Below are positions 11,901-24,058 of a stretch of 64,000 nucleotides of DNA, one piece after another; the stretch's first letter is position 1, and each line of letters opens with the position of its first letter. The notes beneath the pieces were generated by a model, which did not search any database, was not told the origin of the DNA, and saw only the letters and a list, made by a program, of their open reading frames with translations. Source of the DNA: Anseranas semipalmata (taxonomy: Eukaryota > Chordata > Aves > Anseriformes > Anseranatidae); NCBI GenBank assembly GCA_013399115.1, contig VXAA01003306.1, forward strand, positions 109,199-173,198, given 5' to 3'. The translations under genes and the position numbers were made by a program.

Positions 11901-14900
11901 CTTCCTCAATGCCCCAGTAGCCCCAAACACGAATTCGTAAGCCAGGGTGAGCAGCCTGTTGAGTGCCAGCCACTCTGCCAAGATCTCCCATGGGGCAGGA
12001 AACCCAGCGCAGGTCCTTCCCAGAGCACCCCTGCCAAAAGGCCAGGTCAGGCATGTAGGCAGCCTAGGCTCCAGCCTTCTTTCTCGGGGACATGTCTGAG
12101 ACCACATGTAGCCCTCAGGACACCACAAGGGATCGACTCTGGAGGGAGCGGCAGTGTGCCCTCATTGAGCTCATTCTTGCATTGCAGCCTGGCTGCATGG
12201 CCCATGCATCCCTGTGCGCTGTGTCCAGCTCCACGGGTGCCTCGGTGGGTACGCTCACATTTGGTGCATGTCCACGTGTGCCAGGGCTGGGCTGCATGTT
12301 GGAGCTGGCACACGTGCGAATGGGAACCCTGCTTGCTCTGCAAGTCTCTCTGTCCTGTCCCCACAGAAGTGATGGGAACAGCACAGCTCTTCTACCCCTG
12401 CCAGGGCCCAGGAGGTGGAGTTTTCCCTTTCCCTGCTCTCTCTCCCCTGGTAATGCTCTGTTTGTTTGGGTGATTGGGGGATACCCCAGGCATACTTAAG
12501 GGAGGGAGAAACCCCTGTGTGGGCCCTTCTTTCCTGTCCCCTCCACACTTAGCTCACGATACCAGGGGCAGAAGAGCCAGAAGGCACTGCTGCTTTACAA
12601 CGTGCAGTATTGTGCAGAATAGTGCCAGTGGATCCCAGCTCCCAGGGACAGACAAGTGCCTGTGCCAAAGGACACCATGCAACACCAAGACCAGGCAGAG
12701 AGGGATCGGCATCCCAAGCCCTGGCAGATCCTCTGCTGTCCACTCCTCCCTTGTGTAGGGTGGATCCCATGTCTGCTGTGGCCAGTGGCCACCTGCAAGG
12801 GCTGTGGACCTGGGCTTCCTCTTGCTCCTACCACTTTCACACCAACCAAACCACCACAGGCAGGACCAAGCCTACATTTGACAAACCAGCAGGAAGTGCA
12901 CCAAGGCTCCTACAGCCTATGGGAGCCTCCTGAGCTTCTCTGTGCCAGGCTTGCAAGTAACATACGACAGCTCTCATTTCATCTTTGTCCTTCCTTTAAA
13001 ACATGGGCTGTGTTAAGAGCTCAGGGTCTCAGATGCCATGAGAGATCCTGCCATGGAGGTGCTGCATCAGTCACTATCAAGGTCTGTCCCTTGATACCAA
13101 GAGGTGCTCTGGACACTTCATCGCCTATTGCAGAGCTTCGGAGTCTGTGGGACAAAGTCATCAGGTCTTCAGGTGCCTGAAGATGCAGAGAAGCACCCAG
13201 CAGGATCCTGAACAACACCTCAAATACCTGCACTGCTTTTGAAGATCCCTTGAAACATATCCTACACTCTGACCCATGGGCAGCAAGACCTGTGGGAATC
13301 CCTGTGGATTCTGCATGCCGTACATGGGACAGACTCCAAACTGGGACACTGGATTCAAAGGGTGTCCTGCCAAGCATCATCCTTCCCTTTGGTGCTGCTA
13401 AAATGAAATGTGGAGCACCTTGAGAGCAGCTTTGTTTCTGGCACCAGGCTTGCTGCCTTGCCAAGGTGCAAAGTAGAGGAGAGGTGAGGAAAAGGAGAAA
13501 CAAAGCAGCTCGGATAGGATCAGACAGCTGTCACAATGAGACAGGGAAGCTGCTGCAGGCTGTCCCAAGGAGAGGGCTATGCCTTGGGTCTGTACGGGGC
13601 AGGCAGTGCTGTGGAGTGCTTGGCTTACACTGCTATAGACAAGCTGCACCAGCAGAGACATACTGAAACCACCATCTTTTGGTTGCTTTGCCTAGAGTTG
13701 CGTGTCCAAGTCCAGGAGGCAGAAGCACAATCCCAGGCTGTGCTGCATAAGCTGAGTGACTCGCAGACCCTGCCCTCAAGCAGCAGAATCAGTGTCCACA
13801 AGAGCCAGGGGTCTTAATGGCCCTTCTGTCCTGCTGGGGCAGTGTGAGATACTGGGACAAGGGAGCCCAGCACCTCACTCTCCCACAAAACACAGCATCT
13901 GCTTCTACACAGGGGATGGCTGTGTAGCCCTCTGGCCCCTGCTTGGCATGCCTGGCCGCTGAGGAAATGCCACTCTCACCTCTTTTGCCAGGGCTGCAGA
14001 CTGCCCTGTCTGCCCCTCACCCCAGCTGTTTGCTGGTGCAGGAGCCGTGTGGGTAGGAGGCTGCAATTCATCCTCAGAAGGCAGGCAGCAAAATCCAGTC
14101 TCAAGTCAGACCTGACACCAAGGCAATAGGTATAACAGTGCTTCCCAGGGCTCCTGCCTCCTTTAGCAAAGGTCACAGCCAGCCACCCTGTGACGCAGGG
14201 GTGCCAAAGAGTTCTCTCCTTCAGCAGGGACTCAGCTGGAGCCAGCAGGATCTCTCCTGGCTGGCCTCAGGGCCACCCTGTGCCAGCAGCTGGGCTGGGG
14301 CAGCTCACGCCCAGGAGAGAAGGGACTCTCTGCTCTTACTTTGTAGAAGCTTGCACGATTAAACCCAGTAGCTCCTGGGCTTGCAAGCAGCCAGCACAGA
14401 AGCCATTGGCAAGCACAAAGCTTAGCAGAGTGGGAAAGAGCTGGGAAAACCTGCAGCAGCAGCTGGGCTGTGGAGGCCTGCCAAGGTTTGTGTCTCACCT
14501 GTGGGACTCACTCCACATTGATCCCCACCTGGAGCTCACCCACAGGCAATGTGATGCCTCTGGCTCTCTGCACTGTTCCCCCCGTAATACAGCTCCTGGC
14601 TCATGGGCACGCATTGGTGGGAGCTGTATCACCAGCAGGATCCCACAGGCTGCTGGGGTTCTGCTCCGCATAGTGCTGAGGTTACCCCTTGCCTTCTCCT
14701 GCACTGACACAGCAAGCAGCAGGCTGGGGGCCATGGGCTGAACCCCTGGCTTTTGGGGGCAGAAGAAAGCCATTAGAGTGGGCTAAGCTGTTGTGCTTGG
14801 ATTGAGCCCACATCTGGCACACCCTGGGCATGCTCAGAAGAACAGGAAGCTGCTACCTGCAGACCTGAAGCCCCAGGATGATGTTGCACCCCAGCAGCAG

Positions 14901-16490
14901 CAGACAGCACCCACAGAACCAGCCTGCTGTGAACAAGGAGGGGAACAGGAACCAAGCTGTGCTTAGCAGCTCCGGCTCATCACAGTTAGCTGCAACACAG
15001 CTCTCTGCACTCCCAAAGCACTATATAAATACTGGCTGATTAATCCCACAGCCCCCTAGGGAGCTGAGTAAATCCAACAGCTCCATCAGCACAATAAATG
15101 TGGATGCTCTCGACAGCATGAGCTGGCTCAGCACACAGCCCTTTGCTGCTCCCCACAGTGCTCCCCAACCAGCCTGCTTCCTGCAGCAGACTGGGCTGGG
15201 CTGTCCTGGTCTGTGCACGTTTATAGGCAGAGATCTCTTCCAGAGCCCACTCTCTGCGGCTTCCCCTCACCATCACCCTCTATTTGGTCAGTGCAGCAGG
15301 TGGTTCTACAGGGTGCTGGACGTACCAACCAGCCACAGCAGCCCCTGTATCAGGGAATACCCTTGCTGTCCCCAGGCTTGCCTGCCCTTCCCTTGCACAG
15401 CCAGCCCACACTGTTGCACCCTTTGGATATGCAAAAACAACAGGAGAGACCACTGAAGAGGGAACCCCTTAGGAGCCACTGCAGCAGATTGCTTCAGTCC
15501 TCACCTCACCCCTTGCTTCTCCTTGACCGTGTCTCCTCATTTCAAGGACTGGTAAAGGGCCAGCTACAAACAAAGTTAGCCATGAAACCAGGGCTTGCTC
15601 CTGGCAACTCAGGTTGCCCCATCTTTCTCCTGGCCTGTCCCACACCACGTGTGGCTCTTGTCTTGATCAGTCCTGGGCTGACATCTGGCTATGCTGCTGG
15701 CCCAGCGCCTTGGTCATGCCTCTGGTCACCTACACAAACCCTTCACAGGGCAGACTGGCAATGGTGTTAGTTACTTGAGTTGGTCAGCACTTCAGGCCTC
15801 ACGGAAAGCATTAGCTTGCCCATCTCTACTGAGGGAATGAGAGACTGCTTCGGCCTTAAATGAATGGCAAAGTTGTCATACTGGTGAAGTTAGAAATGCT
15901 TTTCTTGCACAAGTTACTCCTCATGTCTATACAGAGACCAGCACAAAGCTGGCTTGGCTTCTGAAATGAATTTCAGACACTAACTCACCATTCAACACCA
16001 TTCAAGTCAGAAACCTTAGAGGAAGGACTGAGCTGTGATCCATAGGTCCTGGTCTATGGCAGCTTTTACTGGCTTTGGCCTGAACAACGTGTGCACTTTA
16101 ACTAAGCATGGGCTTTGTGTTAAATGAATGTGTGCCATTCCTGTCCCAATGTGCAGTGCAAATCTGGTGAGACTCTTCCCTCCTCATTATGTCTGGCATT
16201 ATGCAGCTTATATCAACTGTGTAAGCATGGTCCAGTGTGAAGGTGGTCTGCAGTGGCCTTTGGGTGAATGTGTGTGGGTAGATGTGCTGAAATCGAGGCA
16301 ATCAAATGTAAGGCTGCCTGGCATGAGCTGGCAAGGGAGGGTTGGAAAGGAATTGCGTTGCCCATTCCCATTACGCTCCAGCTAAGGGTCCAACAGTTGG
16401 CCTTGCTTCTGATTCCCCAAATCCCTGTGCTCCCCCCGGTGCCAGAGATGCTGCCCCTTACAACTGCTCATGCTCCCCTTACTCTTGCAG
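8925..16490 (+). other. DLGAP4 intron between coding exons 1 and 2
   Basis: GTGGGT donor at 8925 and CTCTTGCAG acceptor ending at 16490. The left part (to about 9.5 kb) is very GC-rich and gives long but unsupported open frames on both strands. A homeobox-like AT-rich palindrome and tandem duplication lies at 10051-10122. No exon, RNA gene or transposon was recognised in the remainder. Confidence 0.85.
10051..10122. repeat. Tandem duplication containing a perfect 10-bp palindrome
   Basis: GCAAATCAAATTATG occurs at 10051-10065 and again at 10084-10098. Each copy is followed by a matching tail (ACTTGTTGCATCA, then ACTTATTGCATCA), so a 33-39 base unit is duplicated. In the second copy an extra ATTTGATTTG makes a perfect inverted repeat with CAAATCAAAT (arms 10085-10094 and 10099-10108, loop 4). 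The AT-rich TGATTT/ATCAAAT cores resemble TALE/POU homeodomain sites. Confidence 0.6.
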
Positions 16491-16708
16491 GTGCCTCAGG
16501 GGGAGTGGAACAACACGCTGTCTCGAGACAAAGACAGTGAGATCCCGTGCCGGCGCATGCGGAGCGGGAGTTACATCAAAGCCATGGGGGATGATGATAG
16601 TGAAGACTCAGAAAACAGCCCCAAACCATCCCCGAAAACTGCAGCTCGGAGGCAGAGTTACCTCAAGGCCACCCAACAGTCCCTGAGTGAGCAGAGCACC
16701 ACCCAAAG
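16491..16708 (+). CDS. DLGAP4: DLGAP4 coding exon 2 (residues 318-390, two GK-binding repeats)
   Basis: The exon starts VPQGEW directly after a CTCTTGCAG acceptor and ends after AG of an arginine codon (phase 2), before GTAACT. It carries two of the basic, phosphorylatable repeats by which SAPAP proteins bind the guanylate-kinase domain of PSD-95 family members: RRMRSGSYIKAMGDDD at about 338-353 and ARRQSYLKATQQS at about 369-381. Both contain the R-x-x-S-Y core. Between them lies an acidic, Ser/Pro-rich linker (SEDSENSPKPSPK). Length is 218 nt. Joining to the next exon restores Arg390 and continues SLDRLDS, as in mammalian DLGAP4. Confidence 0.95.
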
Positions 16709-17087
16709 GTAACTCTGGAGCTCTCCTGGGAGCTCAGCACAGATCCCCAGGGGCCACCCCAGAAGCAGTCCTTGGAGTTTGGCCATCAGTATTCACACGG
16801 AGACCCCACATGGGGATCAGAGCCCAGCAGGGCTCCCACACACCGGCTCCAGGTGGCCATGGGGCAGGCAGATGAGGAGACGAGCATGACAGAAGATGTG
16901 GCAGAGGACTGGAGAGAGCTCTCCATCCTGGTGACTCCAGATTGCCCTGGTGGTAGGAGCCTGCTCCAGGTCCCTATCCCCTCAGTGATAGGGAGGGCAC
17001 TCCTTTGGTGGAGCTGCGTGGATTTTCTCTGGCTGAGGATCTGCTCCTCCAAGGGAATGTGGAGATCCCAACCAAGTGATGTTATTT

Positions 17088-17135
17088 AGACATGAAGATG
17101 CGCAGCCGTCTTCACGTCTATGTGAAGATGCGCAG
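17088..17135. repeat. Three-arm repeat forming alternative hairpins
   Basis: TGAAGATGCGCAG occurs twice (17093-17105 and 17123-17135), with an inverted partner between the copies. Arm 17088-17100 pairs with 17107-17119 (11 Watson-Crick pairs, one G-T, one mismatch, 6-base loop). The same middle arm (17107-17115) can instead pair with 17122-17130 (nine pairs including one G-T, 6-base loop). The two stems are mutually exclusive. Confidence 0.55.
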
Positions 17136-18890
17136 GCTGAGGACATGTGGCACACAGGCCACAGGCTGCTGCAACTGTGCCATCTGCTTTGCTCCACAGG
17201 TGTCCCAAGGTCTCTGGGACCAGCCAGAAAGTACCCCTTTTACACACTAGGCTGGGTAGTCCCCTGAAGCCAGGAGAGATGAGTTAAGAGGCCAGGGACC
17301 AGGTATGGAGGGAGGAAGACCCACGGCATCTTGAGCCAGCCAGACAGCAGAGCAAGGGGAACACAGCAAATGTGCTGGGCAAGGGGCTGGTCCTCACAGG
17401 ACAGGGTCTGTGTGAACCACATGAACAGAGGTTAAGCTTCCCAGGAGAAGGCACCCAGGGGCTGTGACAGGCTGTGAGAACTTCAGATGCTGTGGTCAGC
17501 AGCCGGTGTGAGTGGCACAGGGGCAGGAGGAGGCAAGAGCAGCTGCAGATGAACTGCTCACAGTTCATCAGATAGAGCCAGAGAAGCGAGGAAGCAGCAG
17601 GCAGTGTCGAGACCCCTCTTGGTGGCATCAGACTGCAGACCAGATGCTGCCTTCTGATGGGAGATGGTGACAAAACTAACTGCAGGGAGCCCTGGAAATG
17701 CCTGCTCTGAATCCATCCCTGCTCCCATCCTTCACACACACACTTCAGGGGAAGCAAAGTTGGGTCCAGGGGTCTCTGGTGTAAAATACTCAAGTTGAGA
17801 CACTCAGGTTCTTCCTGCCTTGGGCAAGTCCATTCAGGTTGTGTCCATCAGGGTGTGAAACCTTGCCGGGGCTGCTGGGGTCCAGCACTGGGTGGGCCTG
17901 GAGCACGGGCACAGCTGCCATCTGCTGACCACCCCCTCACCTCTGCCCCCACTAAGGAGCTTTCTGGAGCTGTGGCCACTCTGGTTGTTGCAGGGCCTGG
18001 CTGCTTTCCCCACAAAAGTGGGACAGCAGCTGGAGCAGAGCGGTGGCCCCACACCCCTGCACGGCTGCACACCCACCCACACTGCATGCCTCAGTCTCCT
18101 CAGCCAGGGCTGCCAGGCCCCGTCTCGGCGAGGGGGCCCTGCCCATTCAAGGCCCATTACCTGCTCTGTGACTCAGTTTCCCCACAGACAGCCTGCAAGG
18201 GTGGATGGGGGTGAAGCCCAGAGGGCCAGGCATGGGAAGCCTGGCAGGGATGCTGCCTGCTTCAGGATACATCTGGCTCACACCACAGGTGCTGGGAGAG
18301 CTCATGGACAAAACCCTCTCAGGCCAAGGGAAACAATGAGCTGAACAGATAGCCCAGGGCTAAGGGTGCCAAGGGACCCTTGGTGGGTGGCCAAGGTCAG
18401 CAGCAGGTTCCCTGGGGGCTGGGTGTCTCCTCCACCACCCCTGTCAGAAGAGGCCACTCCCCACAGGATGGAAACTCAGGAAGTGCCACCATCCTTCCCA
18501 GAGGTCTGCCCAGCCAGGACACACCCTGCACTCAGCCCTGCCAGGACGCGGACAGACAGAGCTCCTGCACCCCAAGGCCCCTCTGGGCAAGAGCCTCACC
18601 CCCATGCTGCTCTGCGGGGCCCACAGGTGGTTCAAGAGGCAGAGCCTCTGCAGCTCACCCCTCACTGTGCCCGCCTGTCCCCTGCTACATGCCCCAGAGC
18701 CCCGGCTGTCCCCACAGAGACCACACCATAAAGCACACACATAAAAGATGGCACTGAGCTAATGTGTAAGGCTGTCACACACACACCTGATCTGATGAGG
18801 ACCCCTCCACTTCCTCCCACATCCCTCCCATCCTCCCCGCCTCCCAGGGACAGTCTCTCTGGTCTTGGCTGGGTCAGGCTCGCTGCTCTT

Positions 18891-18905
18891 CTGCTGCTGC
18901 TGCTG
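18891..18905 (+). repeat. Short (CTG)5 run
   Basis: Five CTG triplets in a row lie in the intron and are followed by CAG. The run is too short to be of structural concern. Confidence 0.9.
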
Positions 18906-19632
18906 CAGAGGCTCCTGCTAAGCCCCAGGTATGGGATGGTGCTTCCCCCAGAGCCTGCAGCAAAAGCTGATCTGGAAATACCAAACCCCTCTGTTCCTGC
19001 AGCACTGCCATCCAGGTTTGGCCCCCCCTTGGGCCTCTTCCAGAGAAACTTTTGGGTTCCTCTATACAAGCAAACAAGCAAACAAAAAATCCTAAAGATA
19101 TTTCTAATGGTGAAGTCACCAAAAATATCATTGAAAAATAATTTCTGCCCCCACCTCCTGCCCCCTTCCCACCAGTCCAGGCAGGGAAGAGCAGGCTTCC
19201 CTGACCCCAGCCCCCAGCATCAGCCTGTGCTGGAGCCGGTCTGTAACCAGGTCTGTGACGCTGGGGGCTGGCACAGATACCATGTGCTCCCTGGGCTTGG
19301 ATTGGACAAATCTGGCATCTGCGGTGCATTCCTGGGGGCTGCGGGGCACAAAGTCTTGTCCCCTCTCCTTCTGCACCCACAAAACCTTCACCCATGTGTC
19401 AGCTTAAACCAGTGGCCAACAAGGTGAGAAAGTGCTTCCATCTCCTCCAGAAGGTGCAGCAAGGGCCAAGCAGTGGACTGGGTTCACAACATCGGCTCTT
19501 GTGCTGCCACGCGCACCTGTGCCTCGCAGAGGGTGCTAGGGCAGCATGGTCTGGCTGGCCTGGCAGCTCCAGCACAGCCCCAGCACTGCCCCCTCCATGG
19601 GGACCTCTCACACCCTCTTTCTCTGCTGGCAG

Positions 19633-19747
19633 GAGCCTGGACCGCCTGGACTCTGTAGAGATCCTCCTACCTCCGAAGTTCCCAACCTGGGAGGAAGAAT
19701 ACAACCAGATCTCTGACAGCGTCAATGAGTCCAGTTGCATCAACCAG
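19633..19747 (+). CDS. DLGAP4: DLGAP4 coding exon 3 (residues 390-428)
   Basis: This 115-nt exon follows a CTGCTGGCAG acceptor. Its first base completes Arg390, and the frame then reads SLDRLDSVEILLPPKFPTWE, followed by a Ser/Asn/Glu-rich segment ending SSCINQ before GTGAGA. It is the conserved DLGAP linker between the N-terminal GK-binding repeats and the next repeat. Mammalian DLGAP4 has RSLDRLDSVDMLLPSKCPSW at this place (from memory). It ends in phase 0, so exons 2 and 3 together add 333 nt (111 codons). Confidence 0.95.
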
Positions 19748-22729
19748 GTGAGATGCTGGAAAGGCAAGCCCCACTGCACACACAGCCCAAAAGAGAATGG
19801 AGGCTGCCTGATGGGAAAGAGGAACATCTTTTTCCCCCTTAAAAATAAGCCACCAGCTGCACTCCAGTAACAGGTGCGCTATTCTCTGGCAGCTTTATTT
19901 AAGTGTCAGGGCCAGCTCTTAAGTCACATTAGACCTCTCCTGCTCTAGCTTTTGCTTCCTCTCAGCACTGCTGGTGCAGCTGTAGTCACTGCAGCCATGG
20001 CCATGGGTACGGCAGCACAGAGCCCCACATGCTTCACAGTGGCGGGCAAAGCTCAGGGCTGCTCCGTGTGCAGGCTCACGCTGTGCACCACCCAGAAGCT
20101 GCCTGCAAGGTTGTCCACTCCTGCTGCAAGCTCTGTACGCTTGTTGGGTGGGCACAGAGCCCAGGCCAGCCTCGCCGGTGCAAAAGGCAGCTTGCAGCCT
20201 GGGGCCGGCTGACAGGTCTCCGGGAACAGCAATCCTGCTCCGCTCTGAGGGTTCTGTCCCTCGGGGAGCCAGTTGGACCTAGGAACAAGGTGCCTGTAAT
20301 TCAGGAGACTGTCCTGCCAGCTAACTGGGGATGTCTCCCTTGGGTATTCCTGGTCTTCGTGTCTCAGGGAAGGGTGGGCAAAGCCAAGGGTGCCTGTGGA
20401 GGCGCTGATGGTGGGTGGCAAACCCTGACCATGGCTTCTGGGTTTAACTCCCTGTCCCATGCTATGACCCATCCACCCCTTGTGATGAAATTGGAGTGGC
20501 TCAGGACCTGGGTGGCTGTAAGCCAGATGCCAGCGGCCAGGAAATAATCCATGCCAGCATGAGGCCTGTGCACAGGTCCTTCGTGCTCATCTCTGCCCCA
20601 GGACAGGGACCCTTCCTTTTGGTGGAGGTGCCTGGGGCAGTGGTGGTTCCACAAGCTTTGCCCAGCTGTGTCACTGTCGCCCTGGGCCTCTGTCATGTCC
20701 TGTCTCTGTTCCTGTGTATCTGCGTGGGAACACGTGCACACACGCACCCCTTCCATGCTGCTCCGGTCTGTCTCTCTGCACGCTGCTGGTGCTCACTGAT
20801 CACGGGAGGCAGCACAAGGCAGTGGTTAACAAAGCAGGCTGGACACTGGGAAACAGAGCATGGAGGAGGGCGGAAGGTGTGTGCTGGCATCCCCCTCCGG
20901 GTGGGATGCCATGGGGCTCTGAGCCCATATCCATCCCTACCTGGCTGCTGCAGCCCCACGGCTGGCTTCTCCTGCTGCTACTTGTGGCTGGAGCCATTTG
21001 TGGAGAGCTCTGGGGAAGGGCACAGAGTGTTGCTCGTGGGCGCACATGTTCCTTGTGGTCAGTCTCGTTCCTTGTACATCGAAAAAAATGTGCTGGGTGT
21101 TTTGTTGCATAGAGAAAGAGGTCAGGACCGTCACATTCCTGTCCTTTGCATGTAAACCTGTGTCTGAAGCCAGGCCTCCGCAGGGGTGGGGAGACAATGG
21201 GCAGGCTAAGTCTGTGCTCTCCCCCACCCCACATTTACCATTTAGCAGCCAAGTGCAGCATCTCCACAAAGGCATCAGAAGGGCCTTGAGGAGCTGAGCA
21301 GCATGCACTGTGCCAGGAGGTGCCCAGCACGTGCCCCTTTCCAGACCCAGACCTGTAGCCCCACAATGCCGACTGCCATGGCACCAGCTCAAGCATGAGG
21401 GTGGTGTCATCATTTGTGCTTTGCCTGCCTCCCTCCAAATCAAGGAGAGTCCAGTTGCAGCTGAATTGGGATTTAGAGGCCTCTCATGAACTGCATAACT
21501 GTTGATTCAGGGTGGAGCTAGTACAGCCACCTCACGTGTGCTGGCCTGATCCTCTGGCAGGTCTGACCTGCCTTTTCCTAAGTGCCACAGGCAGCCCCTC
21601 TCCTGACCTCCCTTTCGGGTGACCCCCAAACACCTTCTTCTTTAAGCAAGAGTTAGCATCCTCCCCTACAGAGACATCTCCAGCTCTCAAAGACAAGTCC
21701 CCTCTGCTTGGTTTTGTGCAAGCTGAACTCCACCTTGCAAACCTCTGGAAATCTGGGGTTCATCTGATGCGTGTGTCAGCATGCACCTCTCATATGCGGA
21801 GACCAATTGGCAGACAGAGCCAGCTGCTGACACTGCTGAGACACAATTTGAGCTGCGCCCTATGTAGAAGGGCCAGACCCAGCCCCCAGAGCCAAGCCTC
21901 TTCCCTTGGGTACATTTTGAACCTTTATTCTTCCCAGGATGGGTCATATTGAGCAGTTCATGCAGGGATGAGCTCCTAGGGTGGATGTGCTCTGCAGACT
22001 GGGGATGGAGGGAACCGCCAGGAGACGGGAAGAAGGGATTCCTCCCCACAGGCAGTACAGTGTCTGTCAGGCATCTGTCTTTATGCCAAGTGTGTGCTGT
22101 GGCTTTGCTATGGAGAGAAGGCGGCATTGCTTCCACGGGGCTTCTACTTGTAGTAGGGACAGAGGAGATAGCAGTGAGGTTGCCAGCCTGGCCCCAAGCA
22201 GGGCAAAGGACAGTTTCCCTGATGTGGAGTACTCAGCCTGCCCATGCACCCAGCTCTGCAACTGCGGGGCCGTCACTGCTCCTGGCCACACCGTCAGTGA
22301 TAGCCAGTGTTGGGGCTTTGTGAGGTGCGAACCAGGAGCCATACCGGCCCTTGTCCTGCAGCCACAGGCACCCCGTGTATGCCCAGGGGTGCCCCAGCAT
22401 TGTGTTTCTGCTGTCAGAGTTCAAGTGTGCCCTGTGTACATATATTAATATACGGTGCATACAACAGGTTGAATGCATCAGCAGCTTCTCTCCATCTTGG
22501 AGGTGTCCCATGGAGCTTTGCCATGCTGTGTTTGTGCCACTGTCCGAGGGGCCTGTGCGGCATTTTGCTTGGCATCTTATGGGCTCTGAAGTTTGTACTG
22601 GAGTGTCAGCAGTGGTGGCCCCAAGGAAAGGGCTGTCTGCTCCCCTCGTCCTTGGTCCCTGTGCAATGGCTGTCTGTGTGAGGGCTGCCCCTTTCTTGGC
22701 CTTTAACCTTCTCCAACTCTTTCTTCCAG
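19748..22729 (+). other. DLGAP4 intron between coding exons 3 and 4
   Basis: GTGAGA donor at 19748. The acceptor ends at 22729 after a long pyrimidine stretch rich in CTTTCTT/TTCTTCC. No other exon, RNA or transposon was recognised. Frames of up to 277 codons that cross exon 4 are in a different reading frame from the gene and are shadows. Confidence 0.85.
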
Positions 22730-22780
22730 ATCTTTGGACCCCCCTCACTTATCCCTCAGATATTTACCCATGGAGAGCAG
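22730..22780 (+). CDS. DLGAP4: DLGAP4 coding exon 4, 51-nt frame-neutral exon (residues 429-445)
   Basis: This very short exon encodes 17 residues, IFGPPSLIPQIFTHGEQ, between a TTCTTCCAG acceptor and a GTACCG donor. It aligns with the IFGQASLIPQLFGHEQQ segment of mammalian DLGAP4 (recalled), which places it securely in the gene. Both ends are phase 0, so skipping would remove 17 residues without a frameshift. The upstream intron ends in CTTTCTTGG and CTCTTTCTTCCAG, which resemble PTB-type splicing-repressor sites. Alternative use is therefore plausible but not shown. Confidence 0.92.
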
Positions 22781-23814
22781 GTACCGTCCCGCTGGCGTTC
22801 CCTCTTCCTTCCTCACGGAGCTTTCTTGGGTCTCCCTGGACCCCCACGGCAGGGTGCGAGGCAGCTGTGGGGCACCCTTGCCCGGGGCCAGGGGAGGAGG
22901 AGAAGGACGCACTCCCCAGCCCAGGGCACTTCAGGGTGACTGGACAGTATGGTTCCCCCAGCCCTAGCGGAGGGTTCAGGAGTTTAGGGGGTAGTGATAA
23001 GCTTTTTCAGCCAAACCCTGTGGATCTCAGGGAAAGGCTACAGATGCCAGTGCTGGGCATAAATACTGTCCCTGAAGCCAAAGAAAGGGACAGGAAAGGT
23101 GGAAGTGGGCGACAGGGCCAACCTCAGCATCTCTCATCATCGGTATTTCAAAACGCTTGCTGTTTCAGGCTGGCTGTGGTTTAATCTGGGTGAGTCTCCC
23201 AAGATGAAGTTGGATCAGCTGCAGCCCCCAGAGGACAGGGCCAGGCTGGGGGAGGTGGAAGCATCAGGGGAGCAGGGAGCGGAGCTGCCCCTGCTCGGGC
23301 CACGTCATGCCTCAGCCCGCACCGAGCCCTCTCCTGCTCCCCACTTCAGGCAGGGCAGGGATGACTTCCCCACGGTGCCCCCAGCGTGGGTCCAGGTGGC
23401 CTGGCCTGGGGTACAGAGATGCCCCCCTAGCCTACCTCCCTCACTGGTAGCCCGCCACAGTGGGGTCTCACAGCTGAGCTCGGGGTCCCCTGGCCATGCC
23501 AGCGGGTCAAAGGAGCTGTTGGAGGCCGGACAGGGATTATGGCCTCCTGTAGTTAGCCTTTCCAGCAGAGACTGGTGAGTGCTTCGTTGGCACCGTGGTG
23601 GTAAGTGCCTCCTGCTCCCTCAGGGATCCTCTGGAAGGAGGGGCCCCTCTGCCCTTGCTGGGAGCCCTGTGCCTGCCAGCATTGCTCCTCCCGCTCTGCC
23701 TGCGTCTGACTGAGACCACTTGGGAGCCACAGCACAGAGAGAAGGCGGCAGGAGGGAAGGGAAGGGGCCTGGCCCTGGGCAGGGGGTGACTGCTCTGCCC
23801 CTCTTCCCATGCAG
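22781..23814 (+). other. DLGAP4 intron between coding exons 4 and 5
   Basis: GTACCG donor at 22781 and CCCATGCAG acceptor ending at 23814. GC-rich, with no other feature recognised. Confidence 0.85.
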
Positions 23815-24058
23815 GCGAGAGAGCCGGAGCTGGGGGAGCAGTACGAGGCGGTCTGCGACTCTACCTACAGTGAGGCCGAGTCGGCCGCCGCCGAGGTGCT
23901 GGACCTGCCCCTGCCCAGCTACTTCCGCTCCCGGAGCCACAGCTACCTCCGAGCCATCCAAGCGGGCTGCTCCCAGGATGAGGACACCAGCTCCGTCCGC
24001 TCCATCTCCCCCCCGCCAGCGGGCAGCCTCAGCGGCAGCAGGACCCTGCCCACCAACA
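23815..24058 (+). CDS. DLGAP4: DLGAP4 coding exon 5 (residues 446-526, third GK-binding repeat)
   Basis: The frame reads AREPELGEQYEAVCDSTYSE, an acidic Ala/Glu stretch, then LDLPLPSYFRSRSHSYLRAI followed by QAGCSQDED, and ends SGSRTLPTN. RSRSHSYLRA (about 483-492) is the best-known SAPAP repeat, whose phosphorylated form is bound by PSD-95 GK domains. The tail is Ser/Pro-rich. The exon ends one base into a codon (A, before GTGAGT at 24059). In mammals this is where the serine preceding CLVAYKK is split, so the phase fits the next DLGAP4 exon. That exon and the C-terminal GKAP region were not found before the window ends. Confidence 0.95.

Larger units (their letters stand above)
16709..19632 (+). 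other. DLGAP4 intron between coding exons 2 and 3
   Basis: GTAACT donor at 16709 and CTGGCAG acceptor ending at 19632. A set of short direct and inverted repeats able to form alternative hairpins lies at 17088-17135, and a short CTG run at 18891-18905. Several open frames exist because the DNA is GC-rich, but none resembles a known protein. Confidence 0.85.

Noticed and set aside
22351..23184. 277-codon frame crossing exon 4
   Set aside because: It is in a different phase from DLGAP4, whose 17-residue exon is clearly in another frame.
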